Positions 22,935-27,551 of a stretch of DNA of 27,551 nt are shown piece after piece (the first letter of the stretch is position 1; each line of letters starts with the position of its first letter). Below the pieces are notes generated by a model. That model did no database searches. It had not been told where the DNA came from and worked only from the letters and a program-made list of their open reading frames with translations. The position numbers and the translations under genes are program-made. The DNA comes from CAZUVM01 sp964623885 (GTDB lineage Bacteria; Verrucomicrobiota; Verrucomicrobiia; Limisphaerales; UBA8199): the NCBI GenBank assembly GCA_964623885.1, contig CAZUVM010000005.1:1-27551 (forward strand). Reading direction: 5' to 3'.

Positions 22935-24386
22935 TCATAGACGTCGGTCGGAGGCGAGCCCGTAGGTTTTCAGAATCTCTGGATCGGCCTTCAGGACGTC
23001 AGCATGAACGAGGGATTCTGAGCTTTCGTGCGGAAGAAACTCGATTTTGTCGTAGGCGTTGGTGTTCGACTCAAAGGCCTTCACCACATCTTCGAGTTTT
23101 TCGATCCGGACACCGTTAACGCGATCGACCAGTGCCCGGCCGCGAACGGCGACGTTGGCATTGACTGCATCTGTCAGAACCGAGGCCAGCACAACAGGTT
23201 CAGGCCGCGCCTTTTTTGGCTCCTCGTACCGCCGATAATAAAGTTCGTAGTAGGATTCGGCAAAGGTGGCTTCCGGAGCGGCGCGGCCCAGGGTTCGCAG
23301 ATAATCAAGACTCAGCGGCGTAAAGACCAGCCCACCGAAGACATAATAGCGGGGAAGCGTGTCGTATTGATAGCCGGCCGCGCGGTCACCATTGTAAACA
23401 TAGACGGGAAGCGAGATGTCCAACTGTTTGCCGTCGCGCCAGATTTGCAAAGGAATGCTCTCGCCATTCTGGGCGAACTGAAATGCCAGGGCGGCAGAGA
23501 CGCGGTTGCCCTGGTAGAGAATGGTCCCGTCGCTGGCAATGGGGAAGTCGCCGACGCGCAGCAGCACGTCGTCCATATTGAGAGTAACCTGGGTAGCCGC
23601 AACCGGCAGTATCCCATCGACGCGAGCGCCGATATTATTGTCGGGCAGCTTTAATAACGCACGATAGGCAGGGTTCTGGAGCGGCATCACGCGCAAGCCA
23701 GCGTAAGGAAACCCATCATAATGCTTATTGGAAATGTCTTTCAGGAAATGCTCGATAACGGGCGGCGGGATAAAGAACCCGGCATTTTCGAGCCCGGGCA
23801 TGCCCTGGAAAGCAACACCGACGACGCGATCATCCTGGATGACCGGGCCGCCGCTGTTACCCGGGTTGATGGCCGCATCAGTTTGCACAGTAAGGAGGCG
23901 GCGGTTGCCGATATGAGAATATTGCTCCAACTCGATACGGGAGACGACGCCGCGGGTATACGAGATCTCTTCACCACCGGCGGGGTAACCGTAAGTCACC
24001 ACCGTGGAACGCACCTTGGGCAGGTCGCCCAATTCAAGCGGTTCGAGTTTATCGAAGAAGGTGTCGTCCGCAACGGTAAGCACCGCCAGATCGCAATCAT
24101 GACCAACGTATTCAACTTCGGCAACGTAGGGACGAGGGTCCTGGTATTTGCGCACTATGATCTGTTTGCCCCAGCTCACCACATGGGCGTTGGTCATGAT
24201 TCGCTTGCCCTTGATGACAAAACCCGAACCGCCCATCCGGCGCACCGCCTCAAATCGCCACGGCGCATCAAACACCGGCGGCTGGCTGAAGGTAAAAATC
24301 TGAATCACCGAGTGTTCGGGATCGGCGGCACGCCCGAGCTGCGCGATGATCGAAATCAGCAAAATGGCTAAGACCTGTTTCAACAC
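22935..24386 (-). CDS. Deg/HtrA-type serine protease with PDZ domain
   Basis: The 483-residue product has a signal peptide (VLAILLISIIAQLGRA) and acts outside the cytoplasm. The trypsin-like domain spans about 30-225, with triad H68 (MTNAHVV), D99 (GHDCDLAVL) and S178 (NPGNSGGPV), all intact. A PDZ domain follows (about 235-335, DGILPVAATQVTLNMDDVLL), then a long C-terminal region (YYVFGGLVFTPLSLDYLRTL and ALVDRVNGVRIEKLEDVVKA) as in the plant and bacterial Deg9/Deg10-like group. Such proteins degrade or hold misfolded envelope proteins. The start is GTG 24386 or TTG 24383; no ATG fits. It leads an operon with its inactive paralogue and the exported enolase-superfamily enzyme. Confidence 0.92.
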   Translation of the reverse strand: MLKQVLAILLISIIAQLGRAADPEHSVIQIFTFSQPPVFDAPWRFEAVRRMGGSGFVIKGKRIMTNAHVVSWGKQIIVRKYQDPRPYVAEVEYVGHDCDLAVLTVADDTFFDKLEPLELGDLPKVRSTVVTYGYPAGGEEISYTRGVVSRIELEQYSHIGNRRLLTVQTDAAINPGNSGGPVIQDDRVVGVAFQGMPGLENAGFFIPPPVIEHFLKDISNKHYDGFPYAGLRVMPLQNPAYRALLKLPDNNIGARVDGILPVAATQVTLNMDDVLLRVGDFPIASDGTILYQGNRVSAALAFQFAQNGESIPLQIWRDGKQLDISLPVYVYNGDRAAGYQYDTLPRYYVFGGLVFTPLSLDYLRTLGRAAPEATFAESYYELYYRRYEEPKKARPEPVVLASVLTDAVNANVAVRGRALVDRVNGVRIEKLEDVVKAFESNTNAYDKIEFLPHESSESLVHADVLKADPEILKTYGLASDRRL

Positions 24387-24467
24387 AGGGTGCCAAAATG
24401 GGTGGATAAGCAGTGGGGGTCAAGAACGAAGGCACCGGCGACGTGTTTGAAACAGCGAAGGCGCGAA

Positions 24468-24525
24468 GACGGGAAGAAGACGAGGAAAAGCAAAAGAAAC
24501 TCCTGCTTCTTCCCGCCTTCCCGTC
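24468..24525. terminator. Inverted-repeat hairpin after the TIM-barrel gene
   Basis: Two alternative perfect 9-bp stems overlap here: GACGGGAAG (24468-24476) with CTTCCCGTC (24517-24525), and GGGAAGAAG (24471-24479) with CTTCTTCCC (24506-24514). It lies 6 bp past the stop of the minus-strand TIM-barrel gene and before the Deg operon. No U tract follows the stem on the minus strand, so intrinsic termination is uncertain; it may instead be a repeat-derived hairpin. Confidence 0.35.
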
Positions 24526-24531
24526 TCGTTG

Positions 24532-25443
24532 TTAAAAAAATGCGGCCAGGACGTTGCGGGCGACATTCAGCGCCTTTTGTCGGCCGGCGAGAGTTTTACC
24601 GAACGTGTCGTCCTCGATTTCGATGCACACCGGCCCCTCATATCCGATTTCGTACAGTGTTCCCATGAATTGTGCCCAATCGATAGCCCCAAAGCCAGGA
24701 ATACGCGGTGTGTGCCATTCTTTCGGCACAGAAAAAATACCCACTTCGTTCAGGCGATCCGGATACACGGTCATGTCCTTGGCATGCAGGTGGAAAAGTT
24801 TGCCTTTGAACTCGTGCAAAGGACTTATTGGGTCCATCTGCTGCAGAACGAAATGGGATGGGTCGTAGTTGAGCCCGAAATTGTCGGAGGAGATATCGTC
24901 GAACATACGTCGCCAGATCACCGGCGTAGTCGCCAGGTTTTTGCCGCCGGGCCATTCATCACGTGTGAAAAGCATCGGGCAATTCTCGATACCGACTTTG
25001 ATGCCGTGGTCCTCAGCAAACCGAATGAGCGGACGCCATACTTTCAAAAACCGCGGCCAGTTTTCATCTACGGTTTTGGTCCAGTCCCGCCCGATAAAAG
25101 TATTGGCGTTTTGCAGGCCCAGCTTTTGCGCCGCCAGAATGACTTGCTTGAAGTGATCCACGGCGCGCTTGGAAACCCCTGGGTCAGGATCGAGCGGATT
25201 TGGATAATAACCAAGCGCCGAAATGCGGATGCCGTGCTTGGCACAGAGAGCGTTGACCTCGTCACCTTGAGCGCGAGTGAATCCGTTAACATCAAGGTGG
25301 CTGACGCCGGCAAAACGCCTTTCAGCTTTGCCAGCGGGCCAGCAGGCAACTTCAACACAGGCGAATTGGCTGCATGCAGCAAACTGCAGGATCTGCTCGA
25401 AAGAAAGATCAGCCAGGATAGCGGTGAAGAATCCGAGTTTCAT
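24532..25443 (-). CDS. Xylose isomerase-like TIM-barrel sugar (phosphate) isomerase/epimerase
   Basis: This 303-residue protein is of the AP_endonuc_2/xylose isomerase-like family, full length and without a signal peptide. Likely metal ligands are the Glu in VGIENCPM, the Asp and His in LNYDPSHFVL, the His residues in KLFHLHAKD and the Glu in VCIEIED. The opening is MKLGFFTAILADLSFEQILQ. Members interconvert keto sugars, inositols or sugar phosphates at a divalent metal. The substrate cannot be read from the sequence. It stands alone between the Deg operon and a ClC gene, all on the same strand; the 145-bp gap and a hairpin suggest a separate transcript. Confidence 0.9.
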   Translation of the reverse strand: MKLGFFTAILADLSFEQILQFAACSQFACVEVACWPAGKAERRFAGVSHLDVNGFTRAQGDEVNALCAKHGIRISALGYYPNPLDPDPGVSKRAVDHFKQVILAAQKLGLQNANTFIGRDWTKTVDENWPRFLKVWRPLIRFAEDHGIKVGIENCPMLFTRDEWPGGKNLATTPVIWRRMFDDISSDNFGLNYDPSHFVLQQMDPISPLHEFKGKLFHLHAKDMTVYPDRLNEVGIFSVPKEWHTPRIPGFGAIDWAQFMGTLYEIGYEGPVCIEIEDDTFGKTLAGRQKALNVARNVLAAFF

Positions 25444-25526
25444 AAGGTTCTGGTTTTTCGATTATGCTTGAAGGGTAAAAAGACCAGCAGGGCGCGTAAA
25501 GCCTGTGAGCGCGCAGTGGGTTGACA

Positions 25527-27410
25527 CTACGCTTCGCTTTTGCTTCGAGCCGCGATGACTTCGGAGAAGATGCCGAGCACCTCAGCACGCGCGAGCGCCC
25601 CGACGAGGCGGTTTTCCTTCAGCGTATTGACCACCGGGATATTGCGTTGCTCGCTGGCGAGCACGACCGGTAAGACTTCCAGCAATCGCTGCCCCGGGGT
25701 AACGCAAGGCGGGGGCGGTCGCATGACATCATAGGCGATCACCCCGAGGACCTGTTCGCTGGAGGCAAGATGCTCCTTCAAATCCTGCAAAGCGATAACA
25801 CCGAGCAACTGGCTTTTGGAGTCAACGACAGGAAGGAAGTTGTTGGCGCTGGTTAGGAACCGGTTGGCAATTTCGCCGAGCGGCGTCGTCTCGCGCACGG
25901 GCTGCACAGGCGCGCGCATAATATCACTAACGGTGCGTTCAGTCGCCGCTTCAGAAGTCGTAGCCTCCTGTGACACCGTGACTCCCTTGCGCCGCAAAGG
26001 TTCAGTATAAATAGATTCGGGGTGGAGCCGGCGCGTGACCAGGACCGAGACGACACAGGCTAACATGAGTGGAGGCAAGACCGAATAGTCGAGCGAGATT
26101 TCGAAGATCATGATCATCGCCAGGAGTGGTGAACGAGTCGTGGCGGAAAGCATCCCCCCCATACCCACGAGGGCGAAAGTAGCGAGGGGCAAGCCTTCTC
26201 CAAACCGTGCGAGTTGGAGAGCCAAGCCGAATGTCGCTCCCAAGCCTGCACCCAGGAAAAGAGTTGGGGTAAACACGCCGCCAACAGCTCCGGATCCCAC
26301 CGTTGCCAGTGTGGCCAGAAGTTTGGCCAAAAATAATCCACTGAGGAACAGCAATCCATGAAGGTCGGCGGGAAACTCGCCGATGAGAATCCGGTTGGTA
26401 ATCACATAGCCATTGCCCCACACGCCGGGGAAACGCAGCGCGATCACTCCAACGATCAAACCACCGATTGCCAGCCGAACGTATACCGGAACCTGCAGTC
26501 GTTTAAACAATTCTTCGGAGCGGTTCAGCAATTTAAGAAAGGCGGCCGCCATGCCGCCGGTCGCCACACCGAGGCACAGGAACCAGGGCAATTGTGTAAT
26601 GCTGCGAAAATCATACGCCGGTACGGTGTACCAGGGCTGGAGGCCGAAAAAGCTGCGTGAGACCATCGTCGCGACCACGGAAGAGAAGATTAACGGCGCG
26701 AAGAGGTTCATGGAAAAGTTACCCAGGACAATGAGTGCCGCGAACACCGCCCCGGAAATGGGCGCATTGTAGGCCGCCGAAATGCCCGAGGCCGCGCCGC
26801 AACCCACCAGCAATCGCAGGCGGTAGGGGTGCCATTTGGCGATTTGCCCCCATTTGGAGGCGAGCGTGGCAGAAAGCTGAGTGATACCACCTTCGCGCCC
26901 AATTGAGCCTCCCGACCCAATTGTGACCAAAGACGAGATAAACTTGATAACCCCGCTGCGGAAGGGCAGCCGGCCGTCGCCCGCCACAACGACTTCCAAC
27001 AGATTGGTCGAGCGCTGCTGCCCTACCAGCCTCAGGCCCCAATAAAGGACCAGCCCGGCGCAAAGGCCGCCGACAGTCGGAGCCAGAATGCGTTGCCAGC
27101 CAACCATCATTTCAGCCACTTCTTCCGGCCGGCCAGGATGGCGCAGGAAAAACGTTTTGACTGATTCGGTGGCGTAATAGAAGAACAGGTTGACCAGCCC
27201 ACCTAAAACGCCTACGCCGCCGGCCAGGACCAGGTGAAAGGCCTCCTCACTAAACCGAAACTTTTCCCGAATCCGCAGCGCGCGCTGCCAATGCTTGCGG
27301 AAATATTGGTGCAGGTCTCCTAGCAGCTTTCTGTTAGTAAGAAACAGCACACCTTTAATGTTATTGAGAATTGAAGGTTTGACGAGAGGCAAAGATCGCA
27401 GAGGTGCCAA
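25527..27410 (-). CDS. Second ClC chloride channel/transporter with CBS pair
   Basis: This 627-residue ClC protein is clearly different from the one at 18093-19919. It has a 50-residue basic N-terminus (FRKHWQRALRIREKFRFSEE), then the membrane core with TIGSGGSIGREGGITQLSA near 165-183. The gating glutamate of GREG is kept but the usual proline after it is glycine. Further motifs are GSGAVGGVFTPTLFLGAGLG near 370 and TTRSPLLAMIMIFEIS. Two CBS domains follow at about 500-620 (VSDIMRAPVQPV, NFLPVVD, NIPVVNTLKENRLVGAL). The first usable codon is TTG 27410; GTG 27350 is an alternative and no ATG occurs before residue 81, so the start is uncertain. Transport of chloride or another anion such as fluoride or nitrate cannot be told apart here. 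Confidence 0.92.
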   Translation of the reverse strand: MAPLRSLPLVKPSILNNIKGVLFLTNRKLLGDLHQYFRKHWQRALRIREKFRFSEEAFHLVLAGGVGVLGGLVNLFFYYATESVKTFFLRHPGRPEEVAEMMVGWQRILAPTVGGLCAGLVLYWGLRLVGQQRSTNLLEVVVAGDGRLPFRSGVIKFISSLVTIGSGGSIGREGGITQLSATLASKWGQIAKWHPYRLRLLVGCGAASGISAAYNAPISGAVFAALIVLGNFSMNLFAPLIFSSVVATMVSRSFFGLQPWYTVPAYDFRSITQLPWFLCLGVATGGMAAAFLKLLNRSEELFKRLQVPVYVRLAIGGLIVGVIALRFPGVWGNGYVITNRILIGEFPADLHGLLFLSGLFLAKLLATLATVGSGAVGGVFTPTLFLGAGLGATFGLALQLARFGEGLPLATFALVGMGGMLSATTRSPLLAMIMIFEISLDYSVLPPLMLACVVSVLVTRRLHPESIYTEPLRRKGVTVSQEATTSEAATERTVSDIMRAPVQPVRETTPLGEIANRFLTSANNFLPVVDSKSQLLGVIALQDLKEHLASSEQVLGVIAYDVMRPPPPCVTPGQRLLEVLPVVLASEQRNIPVVNTLKENRLVGALARAEVLGIFSEVIAARSKSEA

Positions 27411-27419
27411 GCGAATTGC

Positions 27420-27494
27420 GCCAAAAGTATTGTTACCCGGGAGGGGGTTGAAAGAGCGGTAAAACGATACGTTGTGCCAAAAGTCGGGTTACCC
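27420..27494. promoter_or_regulatory. Pair of 19-bp direct repeats between divergent genes, possible operator
   Basis: GCCAAAAGTATTGTTACCC at 27420-27438 and GCCAAAAGTCGGGTTACCC at 27476-27494 agree at 16 of 19 positions, with all differences in the central three bases. Their starts are 56 bp apart, in the gap between the ClC gene and the + strand start at the right edge. The nine-plus-seven layout looks like a binding site, but no regulator is nearby. Confidence 0.35.
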
Positions 27495-27502
27495 TGGCCG
27501 GA

Positions 27503-27551
27503 ATGGATAAAAACATGAGTCAGTCGACCCGAATTGAAGTTTTGGAGAAGT
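27503..27551 (+). CDS. Start of an unidentified gene cut by the right edge
   Basis: ATG 27503 and ATG 27515 share a frame that stays open to the edge, giving MDKNMSQSTRIEVLEK. The RIEVLEK opening resembles the first helix of TPR-type proteins I have seen in this phylum, but 16 residues are far too few to name it. It would be divergent from the ClC gene. Confidence 0.35.
   Translation, partial: MDKNMSQSTRIEVLEK

Overview
The window looks like chromosomal DNA of a free-living member of the Verrucomicrobiota, probably close to the soil Limisphaerales/Pedosphaera group. This is inferred from gene style, not from a marker gene. The signs are a Ser/Thr kinase fused to WD40 repeats with a linker typical of that phylum, relics of an abundant prepilin-like (H-X9-DG type) protein family, several non-AUG starts and few clear Shine-Dalgarno sites.

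Layout. 1-2588 (-) is a membrane-anchored Ser/Thr kinase with at least eight WD40 repeats, cut by the left edge. 2589-3111 holds a prepilin-like pseudogene on the + strand. 3112-12759 (-) is one tightly packed nine-gene chemosensory operon: response regulator, cheA, cheW, a soluble receptor, cheR, cheB, cheY, cheC and a PAS/GAF histidine kinase. 12760-13351 has no convincing gene; it carries a three-hairpin palindromic element and a second relic of the prepilin-like family. 13352-17540 is a divergent sugar-acid locus: a YjhG-type xylonate dehydratase (-), then an MFS transporter and an FAH-fold dehydratase (+). Together these fit uptake of an aldonic acid and two successive dehydrations, as in the Weimberg route. 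17549-19919 (-) is a ClC-CBS chloride transporter followed by a DUF2892-like membrane protein. 20056-24386 (-) is an operon of a Deg/HtrA protease, a catalytically dead paralogue and a Tat-exported enolase-superfamily enzyme. 24532-25443 (-) is a xylose-isomerase-like TIM-barrel protein. 25527-27410 (-) is a second, divergent ClC-CBS protein. The start of a + strand gene is visible at the right edge.

The most unusual points are these. A 55-bp direct repeat (53/55 identical, same orientation) brackets the whole che operon. The chemoreceptor has no sensor or membrane part and is a hairpin with 28-residue repeats placed symmetrically around the signalling tip. An active Deg protease is translationally linked to a paralogue in which all three catalytic positions are replaced. 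A prepilin-like gene relic is interrupted by a single in-frame stop.
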